Notes: generated from the sequence alone by a model not told the origin. Numbered from the stretch's first letter, positions 22,631-34,919 are shown. The stretch: DNA of 64,000 nt from Desmodesmus armatus (GCA_007449985.2 VIIQ02000179.1:62001-126000); one strand, 5' to 3'. Numbers and translations are program-made.

Positions 22631-24543
22631 ATGTGTCGGTGTCAGCTCCACTCACTCCTGCTGCTGCTGCTGTTGCTGCTGGCGGTTGCTGCTGCCCCCA
22701 CAGCTATGGTTGGGATCTTGACAGTAGTGCTCCTGGTGGCTGCTTGGGGGCGCTGGCTGGACTACTCCGAACACCAGTACAGGATGGAGGAAGCTTCCTT
22801 GCAAGATGCCATCAAGGCCCTGGTGCGCAGCAACTGCAACACCCCGTCCTACCGCTCCACAGCTCCCATGTTTCCCAGCAGCAGCCCTGGCCGCAGCATT
22901 GGCGGGAACAGCTATGTGTGCAGCACGCGGACCACATCACCCCCCGCCCTTCCACTCCTGAAGCCCTGGCACTTCCAGTCTGTGGTGACCAAACAGCAGC
23001 AGGACCCTGCAGCAGTGTCGCACAGCATGGCAGTAAAGGAGCAGACTACTGCTGACCTTGCCAGCGGACCCCGGGGCTGGTTCCAGCTGCCAGCACTTGT
23101 GTGGTCGCGGATGCAGAACTCCGCAGTGCAGCTGTGCCAGTCAGCAATCGCAGCCATCAAATGGTGCATAACAGTGTGGATGCCGCTAGCGGGGGCTCAG
23201 CAGGTCGACCTGTTCGCAGCAGCAGCAGCTGGCAACAGCAGCAGCGTGGCATTCCACAGCCTGGCGTCAGCCGTCTACACAGCATACGCCGCCGTACCTG
23301 ACACCCACATCCGCCACCTGCAGATGCTGAGGACAGGCCCATCTGCCCTCCTTGACTTCGCAGTTGTTGTGAAAACGGAGGTGCTGTGGACCCTACCCCA
23401 CCCCACCCCAGCCTCCCTACCTCAGCACCCCTTGCCTGTGGACCTGACCCCCGCTGCCCCTGCAAAGGCTATCCCCACCCCCGTCCCCATCACCTGCACC
23501 ATCTGGGAGTTCCTCACAAGCCGCAGCGCCATGGCAACAGCAGCAACTGCAGCATTGCCAGTAGTGGAGTCTCTCCCTTCTACATGCAGCGTGGGTGACA
23601 TCCAGCAGCAATGGACAGCCCTGGCGGCAGTGAAGGAGCTTCCTAGGGCAGTCTTGGCAGCTGATGATGGAGCGGCAATGACAGCAGCAGCAACAGCATC
23701 TTGCCTGCCCTATCAGCACCTGCTCCTGCTGGACAGCGACTGCGGTGGACCCTGCTCTCCTGTGTTCAGCACTTCAGAGATCTACCAATCTACAGAGAGC
23801 ATCTACACTGCGATGGCATGGGCAGCAGCAACAGCAGCAGCATGCCCGCCACACCAACCGCTGATTGCAGGTGCAGCAGACTGCTGTGGACCGTCCCCTA
23901 TGCCTGCTGCTTCCCACAAAGCAGAGAGCGACAGCCCTGGAGATGCATCCCCACCCTCCCAGTCCCCTTGGACCGACATGGCCGCTGCCAAGCTGCGTCC
24001 AGTGGAGGCTGCTGTCAGGGCTAAGCTGGGGGACTTGTCTGAGGCAACAGCAGATGGCTTTGAGGTAGGTGTGGCTCTTGCGCTGCTGCAGAAGGCTGGG
24101 TTAGCGCTTGGCACACGAGAGTTACTTTGCGCAGATGAAACATGACATGCAATACTACGTGCAGTGGATACTTAAAAGTGTGCTGTTGCCCTGACCGCAG
24201 GCCGTTGTACAACAGGTCTCCGATGCCAAGCAAGCTGTGGCGGGCGGCATGCGCCAAGCAAAGGAGGTGAGGAACGCTTCAAGGTGATTTCCCTTTCTCA
24301 TGTTTTGAAATCGTGGCGATGCTGTTGCCGGCGCGTGGCGGGACCGTCGGTGCTTGCCGGTAATGAAGGAAGGACTCCGGAGACGAATTTGCTTTTAGTA
24401 CCTTGAGTGCAAGCTTGGTATGATGTTGCTTTCCATCCCTCATTGTCCTTGCGCAGGTAACGGTTGCTGTCTTGGATCAGTTTGCCGTCACTGTGGGCGC
24501 CCACGTGATGCATCTGCTGATACAGCAGCAGATGAGGCCCTGA
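22631..24543 (+). CDS. Three-exon unknown protein with hydrophobic N-terminus
   Basis: Exons are 22631-24064, 24201-24266 and 24457-24543, all joined in phase 0 (donors GTAGGT and GTGAGG, acceptors CGCAG/GCGCAG), for 528 residues and a TGA stop. The start is the first ATG after an in-frame stop. Residues 7-25 are Leu/Ala-rich like a signal sequence (LLLLLLLLLAVAAA). A second hydrophobic stretch follows at about 26-41 (MVGILTVVLLVAAWGRW). Secretion or an N-terminal membrane anchor is therefore likely. The long middle is Ala/Ser/Pro-rich with scattered aromatic and Cys residues. The last 50 residues look amphipathic (VQQVSDAKQAVAGGMRQAKE). No domain is recognised and no function is assigned. 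Confidence 0.6.
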
Positions 24544-24811
24544 TGGTCCAAAGGTAGGAAAATAGTAATTCGGCGTTTGCTCCTTGTCCAGAGAGCGCCC
24601 TTGCTGCATGAGGCCAGAGTGTGTGCAGCCCTGCCTGCCTATGATCAGTAGCTCACTACTCCTGCAGTGTCTTATCAGTATGTTATCATCAGTATGAGCA
24701 GCAAGCACTGCAGCCTTCAACTTTCAGTGTAGCTTGTGCCGACAATCCCTCTTCTGCTGTCTGTTTATGCCAACTTTACTGCAGGTCACACGTGATCGCA
24801 CCAGACAGGAC
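24544..24811 (+). other. Downstream flank of the three-exon gene
   Basis: This is probable 3' UTR and intergenic sequence. No TGTAA signal and no further exon are visible. Confidence 0.35.
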
Positions 24812-24911
24812 GCAACTCCAAAAATACAACAAAAACAAAAAAGGACAAAACAAAATCTACAAAAAAGGACAAGACAAATATAAAAAAAGGACAAAACAAA
24901 AACTACAAAAA
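24812..24911 (+). repeat. A-rich short tandem repeat
   Basis: Four imperfect units of about 23-30 bp built on ACAAAAAAGGACAAAACAAA follow one another. The region is far more A-rich than its surroundings and marks the border between the gene flank and the C-rich repeat region. Confidence 0.75.
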
Positions 24912-24959
24912 CAGCAACGCCTGTCTCAGAGTGGCTACGAGGAGTGGGCTACCGTCGTC

Positions 24960-26090
24960 AAGTAACCCCTCCTGACCTTCACCAAGCCCTCTGCCACCCC
25001 CATCACCCTACCTGGCCTCTGCCTGGCCCCCCAGTAGGCACACCATCACCTTCACCTGTCCTCCCACCTCCAAGGACACACACCGCCAACTACTGCCCAA
25101 CCCCCTTCTACACGTGCACCCCAGCTTCACCCGTCTGACAACAACCAAAGACACCCACCACCGCCAGCTTCCGGGGATCTGCTTCCACTTCCCTTTGTGC
25201 ACCCCGCTTTCACCTATCCCCTACCCATCCATGGGCACACCGCCACCGCCAGCTGCCTGTTTCAAGATGATGTGATGAACTCAACCGCCAAGTGTCCCTT
25301 GCTACCTTACCAAGCCCCCTACCCATCAGCACGTCCCACCTGGCTCCTCCCTAGCCCCCCAGTGGGCACACCATGACCGTCACCTGTCCTCATCACCTAC
25401 ACGGACACAACCGCCGTCTACTACCCAAATCCTGTTGACCAATGCACCCCAGCTTCACCCGTCTGGCATCAACCACGGACACACCATCACTGCCAGCTAC
25501 CCTCTTCCACTTCCCTTGGTGCACCCCGCCTTCACCTGTCACCTGACAACCCCTTGGGCAAATCAAGACCACCAGCTGCCTCTTCTGGAAGTCTTTGGCA
25601 ATCAACCCCGTCACCCCACCCTCCATCTGTACCACCATCATCACACCGGCCCTACCGCCCTGCCAACCTGACCGCTCTACACGGGCCTCCCATGCGCCCG
25701 CCCACCACCACCTTCACCAGGGCCCTCCATCCTCCCCAACCACCCACCCACATGCTACTTGCCCTCCACGCAAGCCATATCCCGCGTCACCAAACTTGCA
25801 CGGGCCCTGCCACCCTCCCAGTCAACCTCCCAGGGCCCCACCACCACCACCAGCCTTCACCACCAAGACAGCCAGCCTTCACCCTGCGACGGGCCCAATG
25901 TTGCCGGGATGCCCCCAGTGGTCAAGAGAGCCTTACCAGCAGTACCCTGGACCCAACCGCCGATGCTGGGATGCTTCCAGTGGACAAGCCTGTCATCAGC
26001 AGTGCTGGGGCCCAACTACTGAAGTGGGGATGCCCTTGCACCAGTCTCCTGACATGATGATGACTCAGTTTATCGAGGAGGAGACATCCT
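24960..26090. repeat. C-rich low-complexity region with 329-bp tandem repeat
   Basis: The plus strand is rich in CCA, ACC and CCC triplets. Two diverged copies of one unit begin near 25011 and 25339. Shared landmarks are CCCCCCAGT-GGCACACCAT, TGCACCCCAGCTTCACCCGT and TTCCACTTCCCTT-GTGCACC. Pro/His/Thr-rich open frames across 25.4-26.1 kb follow from the composition, and I do not call them genes. Confidence 0.6.
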
Positions 26091-26175
26091 AAAGGAGATT
26101 TTGTACTCCTGAAGACCCTCAAGAAGTTCCTGAAGTGTGGGCAGCGCCTTCCCTCCTGAGGTTACATGATCGATA

Positions 26176-26963
26176 TGCAGGTGAGCGGTTGGGGGGTTTG
26201 TGCCGCTGCGTGCACCTAGCTGGTCACCCAAAGCTTCACCCTGTGAGTGGACCTTTGGGGGTGGGGCCCATGGGGGCTCCTGGGGATAAGGAGTTGGTGC
26301 TGCACTGACATGCTGTAGGGGCCTGTGGCCAAGCCCCATGGTGGGGCCTCTGGCCAAGGCCGGGGGCTGTCGCAGTGTGCGGCAGCTCCTATGATTGCTG
26401 CTAGCTAAGCCCTTGCTAGATGGGACAGGGAAGGGAAGGGTGTTGACGTTGTTGTGTGTTCGTGTGCGGCTGCCAAGGCCCCAAGGACTACCCCTGTTCA
26501 ACACGTGTGCGCACCCCTTGCCTCCTTCTTACGTCAGAGCACATTCCGCCCCTCCCCTCACCATGACCTCCCCTTGCCCCCACACACCATCTCATGCCAG
26601 TCAAACCAAGGTCTACGCTCATGTCAGCAGGTCCCCTGTACTCTCGACTCGACTCTGGCCTTGGCAGTCGTGTGCGTCTGTGTCTTCTGGGAAGGCGGGG
26701 TGGGTTGTTTGGGTGGTCACCCTTTTGTGGTGCCACCCGGTTGATGTGGGGGGTGGGCGTCGTTGGAGGCGCACCACACCCCGTAGGGTGGAGGACCCAT
26801 GTTGGGCCCCACCCTACTGTTGGCAAGGGCACTAGCAGCAATCAAGGGCCCACCAGGGTACTGCCTGAGGGCAGTACTGTAGCTGGTGGTGTCCCGCATG
26901 TCGCAGACCACTCCTATATTCGTTTCCCCGCCAGCTAGATAACCCCCCAGCCTTCCATGTAGA
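26176..26963 (+). repeat. Long direct repeat, left copy
   Basis: This roughly 788-bp copy is closely similar to 27429-28186, from CAGGTGAGC to CCATGTA. Both share long runs such as CCCAAAGCTTCACCCTGTG and GTGTCCCGCATGTCGCAGAC. The copies could be the LTRs of a small element or a local duplication. The ends are not a clean TG...CA and no primer-binding site is evident. Confidence 0.75.
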
Positions 26964-27428
26964 GATAGTTCTAGCTTTCCCCTGTGCACACCAGTGAGAG
27001 ACAGAACTGCTGCCATAGGGTGTGCAAACACCACATGATGGGTTTGTAGCATTTGTGCACACTCATGAACTGGCTTGGACTTGCCGGGTATGCTATAGTG
27101 CAGCCAAGGTTTTCTAGGGTTTTGTGCCGCAAGTTACGTCAACCTATTGCCCAGCCGGCGCGCGTTGTTGGGGTAAGTTACGGCAAAGGACGCTTCTGCA
27201 GACCTCAAGCCCCCCTAAATGGAAGAGACCACCATCCTGGGCTACAACAGCCGCCCACCCCAAGTGCGCTCAAGTTGCTTCCTTCCCAGTTGAACTGCCC
27301 ACTTGCATCATGGGTTTCTTGGCAAGAAGACGCCTACACAACCAGACCCGCATGTGCTGTGGAGAAACAGCTTCCTTCTTCAGGTATTCTACTTGCTGAG
27401 AGTCCAGGGCGGGTACCCTGGCACCCAT
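26964..27428 (+). other. Unique 465-bp spacer between the direct repeats
   Basis: No coding motif of a retrotransposon (protease, integrase, reverse transcriptase) is present. If the flanking copies are LTRs, this would be a deleted or miniature element. Confidence 0.4.
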
Positions 27429-28186
27429 TTCAGGTGAGCAGATTGGGGGGTTTGTGCGCCAGTGTGCACCTAGCTGGTCACCCAAAGCTTCACCCTGTGT
27501 GTGGACCTTTGGGGGTGGGGCCCACGGGGGCTCCTGGGGATAAGGAGTTGGTGCTGCACTGACATGCTGTAGGGGCCTGTGGCCAAGCCCATGGTGGGGC
27601 CTCTGGCCAAGGCCGGGGGCTGTCGCAGTGTGCGGCAGCTCCTGTGATTGCTGCTAGCAAAGCCCTTGCTAGATGGGATAGGGGAGGGAAGGGTGTTGAC
27701 GTTGTTGTGTGTTTGTGTGCGGCTGCCAAGGCCCCAAGGACTACCCCTGTTCAACACGTGTGCACACCCCTCACCCCCTTCTTATGTCAGAGCAAACTCC
27801 GCCCCTCCCCTCACCATGACCTCCCCTTGCCCCCACACACCCATCGCATGCCAGTCAAAACCCCGGTCTACGCTCATGTCAGCATGCTCCCTGTACTCTC
27901 GACTCGACTCTGGCCTTGGCAGTCGCGTGTGTCTGTGTCTTGGGGGGAGGATGGGTGGGTTGTTGGTGTGGGGAGTGGGCGTCGTTGGAGGCGCACCACT
28001 CCCCGTACGGTGGAGGACCCATGTTGGGCCCCACCCTACTGTTCGCAAGGACACTAGCAGCAAACAAGGGCCCACCAGGGTACTGCCTGAGGGCAGTACT
28101 GTAGCTGGTGGTGTCCCGCATGTCGCAGACCACTCCTATGTTGTTCCTTTCCCCGCCAGCTAGATAACCCCCCAGCCTGCCATGTA
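27429..28186 (+). repeat. Long direct repeat, right copy
   Basis: This copy of about 758 bp is shorter than the left one mainly because of a deletion near 27960-27980, where the left copy has TTTGTGGTGCCACCCGGTTG. Otherwise it is colinear with the left copy. Confidence 0.75.
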
Positions 28187-28354
28187 AGCGTAGACTCCTC
28201 CTGTGGGGAACAGGGGAAGTCTAGGTCTATGACACGTAGCATGTTGCTTTGTTCAGTCTATGAAGCATCACATGTTGCTTCAACCAGTGTCATCTGTATG
28301 GCTTAGCAATTACTTGACATGTCGTGACCCCAAGTGTTGATGCATGTTATGTGT

Positions 28355-28740
28355 GGGCCCATCGCTGATGCGACGATGCCCCCTGCTTGTGTGAGAATGA
28401 ATGTTGTGTCTTATCATACCCATAGGCGGCTCCTGCGGGTCCAGTCACTGATGTGATGATTGCCCTGAGCCTGCAAGTTTATTGTGTGTTTCTCAAAGTA
28501 CACAGGGTCCAGTCCCCGATGAGATGATTGCCCTGTTCAGGTGTAAGGATTGAGTAATGCTGAATTTTGTCAAGGGTCCAGTCCCTGATGGGATGATTGC
28601 CCTGTGCATGTGTGAGGATTGAGTGATGCCATACGACGTCAAGGGTCCAGTCCCTGAAGGGATGATCGCCCAGTTCTGATGTGAGAAACGCGTGAGGCTG
28701 AAGGGTCCTGCCCTTGATTCAATGTGTGAGATTTGTGTGA
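28355..28740 (+). repeat. About 69-bp tandem repeat, five to six units
   Basis: GGGTCCAGTCCCTGATGGGA-type units start at 28437, 28505, 28574 and 28643. A shortened unit starts at 28703 and a degenerate one lies near 28358. Each unit carries a conserved GATGATTGCCCTG core and a GTGTGAGGATTGAGTGATGC tail. Confidence 0.8.
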
Positions 28741-29480
28741 TGCTTGTTTGACCAAGTTTCCACTGGCAGGCAACTTATGTGTTGTTGTACAGCACAGGCT
28801 CTGTGTTTGGAGGAAGTGTGCAGCGGTGAAGTATGGTATTTTCCCTTTTGTGGCCATGAGGATCGTTCCTATGTAACACTGTGCCGCTGCATTAAGTTTA
28901 CAAGGAAGGTTGTAGTGACGGCGATGACAACTGGGAGGGACTGACATGCATGCGCAGCATAAGATTGGCAGTGCTAGAAGAAAGAAATTGTGCCTTGTGT
29001 TTCAGGCAGGCGTGAGGGTTGTGTTTATTCACAGCAGCGATGGGGGAGTGCTGTGTAGCTATGGCAGCGGTACCGCGCAGCATTGAATGGCACCACGACG
29101 GTGCACATCAACAGTGTTTCTGTCAGGAGGACCCCACCAGATTTATCACAAGCGCCCAGAGCGCAATACGACTAGGTAGCGCCCACAGCTATCTGTTGGC
29201 AGCCCTATTCTCTAAAGGGTTTTGCTGCAGCATTGTATCCGATACAGTGAGGCTCACCTTAAGGAAAGCTTTCGCACATACCGCCACAATGCAACCTGTC
29301 TGCCAGCCATGCCACGCCCTGCTAGCGCTGCTGCCGCCACGCATCCCTGATTGGCCCTGCACTGGTGCAAGTACGGTAGTGTTGCGCAGCTGCTGCTGTG
29401 GCCTTTGCTGTGGGTGTAGCTCCTGCAGCGCTGGTTCTTGCTGGAGCTGCTGCTGTGTAAGCGTGTCATACCAATTTTTC
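28741..29480. other. No gene recognised
   Basis: A plus-strand frame at 29019-29540 is Cys-rich and unconvincing. The interval may hold the 5' region of the decayed coding traces that follow. Confidence 0.3.
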
Positions 29481-29498
29481 CTTCAATCTATTTGCAGG

Positions 29499-31920
29499 AT
29501 GTACAGCACTGTACAGACTCAGAGGGTGCAGACAGATTGACTGGAGCTCCTCGAGGTGGGTGTGGCTACTGCTCTGCCACAGGCAGCATGGCCATAACCG
29601 TAAAGGATCAGGGCCCCTTGATTTTTACTCCAGCATCAAGGCGAAGCATGATCCCCATGTGTCTGTAGGATGGGACATGGGGCCTGCTCAGGAGAGAAGA
29701 GTGCAGTTGCCTGCAGGCAGCTGTTCTGTGAGTCAAGTGAAGTGTGGCAGGCAGCAAAAACGTCGTGCACATAGAGAACCGTGACTTAGATTGATACAAA
29801 GCTGGATGTGAACTTGGATGCTGGTGCCGTCTCAATTTTGAAGTTCCGAGGGTGGGACCGCGCCCTGGGACCTGTGGTGCTGAGCAGCTGTTAGCAGCCA
29901 GCCATATCATTGAATGCTGCGCCAAAACTTGAAGTGTAATCGCCGTCGCTTATGTCTGTGGGTGACGTTCGCCAGAACCCTGCCTGATCCAGGCCATGAT
30001 CAACAATCCCCTTCGCTTGTTCATAGGTGCAGCTGTGTGTCGGGCTGTGATTTGAGGGTCTTTTTTGCAAGTGAAGATCTATGCAGATCAGCATGTTGCC
30101 TGCAGCATGTCTGCAGGCCTTCCAAGCCGAATTGGCACACAATCACCTCTGTTTTGCACTCATCTTCTTTCTTGCAGGGCTGCCATGTTCAACACTGGTT
30201 CACAGCCCCAGCCACACAGCCGTCCACAGGCACTTGCAGCGCTGCCAGCCCTGCAGGGCAGCCCCTGGCAGCAGCACAGAATGCCAGGGTGCCCGCCACA
30301 GCGATGCAGCAAACAGCATTGCGGATGCACAGGGGTGGCAGCCGGGTGTGCTGCAGCTGTATGGTGTGCATGACGCGCCACACAAGCAAGAAGATGCTTG
30401 AAGCAGAGTGAGTTATAATTTGTGGAAGCGTTGAAGAGTCCATGTCCTCCCTGGTTTGCAGCTTGAGAAAGTGTGCCAACAGGAACTGGGTATGAGGGCG
30501 CTCGTGCCAGAGGCTTCAACAACAGCAGCAGCAACAGCAGCCGCAGCAGCGGCAGCGGCAGCGGCACCAATCGCGCAGCAGCAGCTAGAGAAGTTTTGTG
30601 AGTACAGACAGCATCATCAGCAGCAGTAGTGGTGGCTAGCACAGCAACACTATCAGCCATCTGTGCATCCACCCGTGCTGCTGTCTTTGCAGGAGGGCCC
30701 TGTCTGGATTCGGTAGGGCGCCAGCAGCAGCAGCAGCAGCAGCGGCGGCGGCGGCGACGGCGACGGCGGCAGCACCAGGAGCGCGCCAGGCCTGCAAGTG
30801 TGGAGGCGGCAGCCACACCAGGTGAGCGGCTGGGTCAAGTTCATCTGCTTGCAGGGCCAAAGATATAGCAAGAAAGAAACTGGCATTGCTTCATACTGCA
30901 CTGATGGTGTGACAGGGGAGACATAGGAAGGTGCAAGACAGGGTGCAGGGCTTGATACTAGTATACAGTACTGTACAGGGTAGATCGCTGCTCAAACAAG
31001 CGCTGTCATCAGCTTTGCATGAAACTGAAGTGTCTGCAATTGCATATGTGGCGCTGCAGGGCTTGCTTATCGTGAGGAATCTTGTTGCATCTTGATTGTG
31101 TTGGGGCCACGCACCATTTCTCGGCGGCACATCTTTCTGTAGATGCCTGACTCAGCCAACATCCTTGTCCAGTACCTTGCACGTCACAATGTGCCTCACA
31201 CTTTCTGTATGTCTTGTATTTGGGGGTGGGAGGTGGAGGCGGGAAGCTGTGGAGGGAGGGGGTGCTGCATGTGTAGGTCAGCGGCAGCCAGAGTTGGGCG
31301 CAGCGCATGACTGGTCTGCCAAACCTCTGGCAGACTCCTGCCAATGGCATTGATGCAGTCACAGCACCAACTGCATGCCCTGTGTCTGCAACGGTGCATC
31401 ATGTGCATTTCCTGTGCTGCTTGCAGGTTCAGCTCAATGGGGTGCCAGGCCACATAATGGCCAGGCCAATCACAGCAGCAACAACAGCAGGTACAGCCGT
31501 CTGCATGGCAGCTGCTGCCTTCAGGGTGCTTGATCAACCAATTATGGGTGTCAGAATTTGGATGCTCCATCTCTACTTCCCCAGTCGGCGTGCGAGGGCG
31601 CGGGCTTGCTATAGGGAAGGGGGAAACATCTCCAGGCTTGATTGCCACACACATGCACAGTGCATGACTGGCTTGATTTGTGGGCACGTGGCTGTCTGTG
31701 CCAACCATTGTTTGTTTGCTGCACAGGCGAGCAACCTGCTTCCTGAGGAGGCGGCCTGTCCATGTGTTTCAGGTAGGGACAGGCAGGGGTTGCAGCAGCA
31801 GCAGCAGCAGAAAGACCTGAGGCTATGTTTATACACACCGCGGCGGCAGCTTCAAGCTGCACTTTCTCAGTCAAGTGTGTGTCAGCAAGCTATGGCCAGC
31901 GCAACTGTTCACAGAATGTA
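29499..31920 (+). pseudogene. Degraded or unresolved multi-exon coding traces
   Basis: Several CAG-acceptor/GT-donor bounded pieces read well on their own: DVQHCTDSEGADRLTGAPR at 29499, LEKVCQQELGMRALVPEAST plus poly-Ala near 30460, an Ala-rich piece ending RQACKCGGGSHT near 30810, and VQLNGVPGHIMARPITAAT near 31430. Their phases do not join without stops, so no intact gene can be assembled. The VQLNGV ... RPIT piece faintly recalls the PINIT region of PIAS/SIZ proteins. I do not rely on it. Confidence 0.3.
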
Positions 31921-31985
31921 ATGAAGTATCAGTAGCAGTCAGTCGTGAGCCTCACGTTGTTCACGGTGAACAATGACCTGGTGGT

Positions 31986-32880
31986 GTGGACAATAATTCG
32001 CGGTGCTGGTCTGGTGTGCTGCTGCTGAACTTGCGGCTGTGTGTGGCGGTGTTGATGGGCTACTGTGTCACACTCAGCATCTTCCTGGCTTCCTGGCAGG
32101 TGCGTCAGCTGCTTGCTTGTTGGCTGCTGACGGGTTCATGTACTTTCAAACAAACCAGCACCAGCAGCTGCTGCTGCAGCAGCAGCAGCAGCAGCGCGGT
32201 GCTATCTTAGGCCGCTGATGGGAAGGGATTACAAAGAGCACCAGCAACAGCAACAGCAGCAGCTGCTGCTGCAGCGCCGCCGTTTCTGAGGTATGCTTGC
32301 AGCCGGACGTCCTTCACGATTGGGTGCCCTTTTCTGCTTGGTCCTGGCCTGCAGGGAACCACCCTTTTATCCATGCCGCCATGCGGCTGATGAGCTGGTA
32401 CCCGTTCTGCCGATCCCGACCCCTTTGACGGGGCTGACCTGCTGGGCCGGAGTTCGACTGGCGCCGAGAGAACGTCACCTCTCTGGCCTTCGCGATGTCG
32501 TGGTTGGCGCAGTTGCTGTGTGCGGGCCTGGCCGTCTGCGGAGCACCCGAATCGGCAATTTCCCGCTGGGTGCGCGCTCGGTGTCAGCAACGTGTGGCTT
32601 ACTCAGGTGATATCTGTGCGGCGCCGTGGGGACTCCACCTGTCAGCCGCAGCGCGGGCCAGCATGACCATCGTCTTTGCAGAATTGGCGGGGGCCTGATC
32701 GCGCGTGCCTACCTGAGCTGGCTGTGCTCCCGGAAAGGTGTTTCATCGTCCGCTTATCATCCGCGTTATATCGGGCATGGGCGTCTGCTGGGTGGCCCAG
32801 GTGGCATTGGCTGTTTGATGTTTGCTTCCATTGTCAGCGCCGGGACGCTTACTGCGCTGATAGGGCTGCATAACTTGAGA
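31986..32880 (+). pseudogene. Pseudogene E1, membrane-protein-like fragment
   Basis: This segment is paralogous to 50103-50860. Shared readings are AELAAVCGGVDGLLCHTQHL, MYFQTNQHQQLLLQ (versus MSFQTNRHQHL), and FDWRRENVTSLAF ... RCQQRVAYS (versus LNWRPSHITLLAL ... RCQQCAAYF). The stretch before FDWRRENV contains two in-frame stops (near 32425-32440). Later exon-like pieces are hydrophobic (ELAVLPERCFIVRLSSALYR). It resembles a broken member of a green-algal multi-pass membrane-protein family, inferred from composition only. A truncated LINE follows directly. Confidence 0.45.
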
Positions 32881-32929
32881 GCATGATGGCGTGTGTTTGC
32901 GGATGTTCCGCTTCCGGTGTTCAGGTGAG

Positions 32930-33740
32930 GGCGCAGACGTGGGCTGGCTTTGGAACATGAGGAAATGTTTGGCATAAGTGCACCGTCTGCCGGCATTCAC
33001 AGGCTTACACACCATGCATGGGTATACCCTCTTGACCCTGGCTTTGATCCTTTCTCTAGAGACCATGCAGCCCCGCATATGAAGTTGTGCTTGTCTTTCA
33101 ACGTGGCACAAAACCTGGCGCAGTTGCGTGTTGGCTCTGCACATCTTGAAATTGAGCAGGGTCGCAAGCGTAGGGAGTCTGTCCCAAGGGCGGATCGCAT
33201 CTGTCGTTTGTGCTCTGGTCAGGACGCTTCGCTGGCCAACCGCGCTGCTGTGCTGGCCCGTACTGGCACCAGCAACAATGTTGAAGATCTAAAGCACTTC
33301 ATTCTTGAATGTCCCGTGTATGATGATCTGCGCACCGCCTGCCCAGCCTTTGCTGACCCGGCTTCAGTCCAGTTGGGTGACCAAGATTGTGTTGCTACTG
33401 TGTTTCAACATGCCGAACAGTCGGCCCTGGCACACACTTTGTACAAAATGAAAGTGCGCAGAGCACGCTTGCTTGGCCTTACTATGGGTATTTGACTGAC
33501 TTTGTTCTGTTTCTTGTGTCCACACTGGTATAGTTGCCTGCCCTCATCTCTGCACACAATAGGTTCCTAGCATGGCTGGCACTTGCTGCAATTCTGGTGG
33601 TTCTGCCTTCTTTGGTCAACCCGGTGTAGGTGGTGCAAACCACCGCAGGGGAGACAACTTATGAGGTTCACCTGGCTCGATCCTGGTGGGCAATGCCATT
33701 GTTGTTTGGCGAAAATGTCCATGTAACATACTCCCCCATA
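32930..33740 (+). mobile_element. 5'-truncated non-LTR retrotransposon (LINE), 3' part
   Basis: The open frame ending with the TGA at 33493-33495 is the C-terminal end of a LINE polyprotein. It carries the Cys/His motif RICRLCSG followed about 30 residues later by HFILECPVYDDLR, the zinc-binding tail seen after the reverse transcriptase in many LINEs. A 3' UTR of about 245 bp ends in TGTAACATACTCCCCCATA. No reverse transcriptase remains, so this copy is dead. A short relative of its 3' end lies inverted at 55800-55895. Confidence 0.75.
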
Positions 33741-34611
33741 AGTGTTTGATATGATGTACGGACGACGCTCGGCGAGTGCGATACTGTAATACAACGGCAA
33801 TAGCCGTGAGGGGAGCACACGCACTGCGTACCTTGTAAAGGCTCGTCGGTGCTGTAGAAAAGCTACCTCTGGGCCAAACGCAACTCAATTAGCACAGGCC
33901 AGCACTGCGCCATGTGTGACGGTTACCTCGGACGCCTCGGACAACCTCGTTATTGTGCGACGTGCACAAACTGCCTCACATAATCCTGCATTGACCAACA
34001 CTATCCGGCATGGCTACCTCGTCAGCGTGACTTGTTTGGTTTTTTTCGAGATCGTGCAGAAGTTTTGTCCCCTGGTTGGCCTTCATTCCCAATATCAGGA
34101 TATGAGGTCTAGAACCTTCTACGCGCCCAGCAACGTCACAGCTCACGCACAAACGTATCACACCAGGAACACACCAATAGCGTGCTTTTTGATCGACCTT
34201 AGGGCGGAACCGGCGGCCGTGGTGAGCTCGCATATCCAACCGCTGCTGGTCACTGCTGTTGTGCCGTTGCTGTTGTGCTGCTGATCGCTGTTGCTCTGGC
34301 CAATGACTTCCTTGCCACTCCAGCAAACGTGTATACACATACTGCAGCTCATGGGCGGCCTGCATGTCTATTGTTTCATGCTTGCTCGCTGTCTGACACC
34401 GTGTACATGCCGTGCTGCTGCTGCTCTGCACCTTGCCATTTCAGGGGTCACAGGCGCATGACTACTGCCTGAATCTGAGCTGATTTGAGGCAGCCAAGTA
34501 GCCAAAACCCAACATCACCCAGACATAACCCAACATTGAATGCAGCTGTCCTAGCACCTGGCTAAACATCATTGGACTCCAAGCGGCACAAACAGACCCC
34601 ACTTTTTACCA
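33741..34611. other. Intergenic, no gene recognised
   Basis: This interval lies between the truncated LINE and the USP gene region. Frames on both strands overlap and lack motifs. It should contain the promoter of the downstream gene, but no clear TATA element is recognisable. Confidence 0.35.
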
Positions 34612-34919
34612 TGGCACTCAAGATGTTATCTGCACTGGCTACCGCCCGTCAGTGCAGGTCCTGCACGCGTGCACGTCAGTTCGTTTGCAAGCCCGCCATC
34701 CGTGCTGCACAACAGTCTGTGTCCAGCAGCGCAGCTCCCAGCACAGCCGCCCTGCCAAAGCAGCTCCCTGTGCCCAAGTCAGACTCACTGCTCAGCCAGC
34801 GACTGGCAGCAGGGCGCAGCTTTGTAATCGGCTGCTTTGCAACAGTGGCATCCGCCCATATACTAGGATGCAGGCAAAGCAGGCGCTGCCGTTGCCCAAG
34901 AAGCAAGGGGTAAGTGTTG
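34612..34919 (+). CDS. Putative 5' exon(s), organelle-targeting-like N-terminus
   Basis: An ATG at 34612 opens a frame beginning MALKMLSALATARQCRSCTR, rich in Ala, Ser and Arg with almost no acidic residues. That composition is typical of algal chloroplast or mitochondrial transit peptides. A GT at 34825 and a CAG near 34872 would join it to a short piece ending KQALPLPKKQG with a GTAAGT donor. Whether this belongs to the USP gene or is a fragment of another gene is unclear, because a transit peptide on a USP would be unexpected. Confidence 0.35.

Noticed and set aside
25435..26122. Pro/His/Thr-rich open frames
   Set aside because: Several overlapping frames are open at once in a C-rich tandem repeat region, so composition explains them.
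26176..28186. Complete LTR retrotransposon
   Set aside because: The spacer is only 465 bp with no gag/pol motifs, and the repeat ends lack TG...CA and a primer-binding site.
29499..31500. PIAS/SIZ-type SUMO ligase suggested by VQLNGV...ARPIT and a CKCGGG piece
   Set aside because: The pieces are very short, their phases do not join without stops, and no SP-RING is present. The resemblance is too weak to call.
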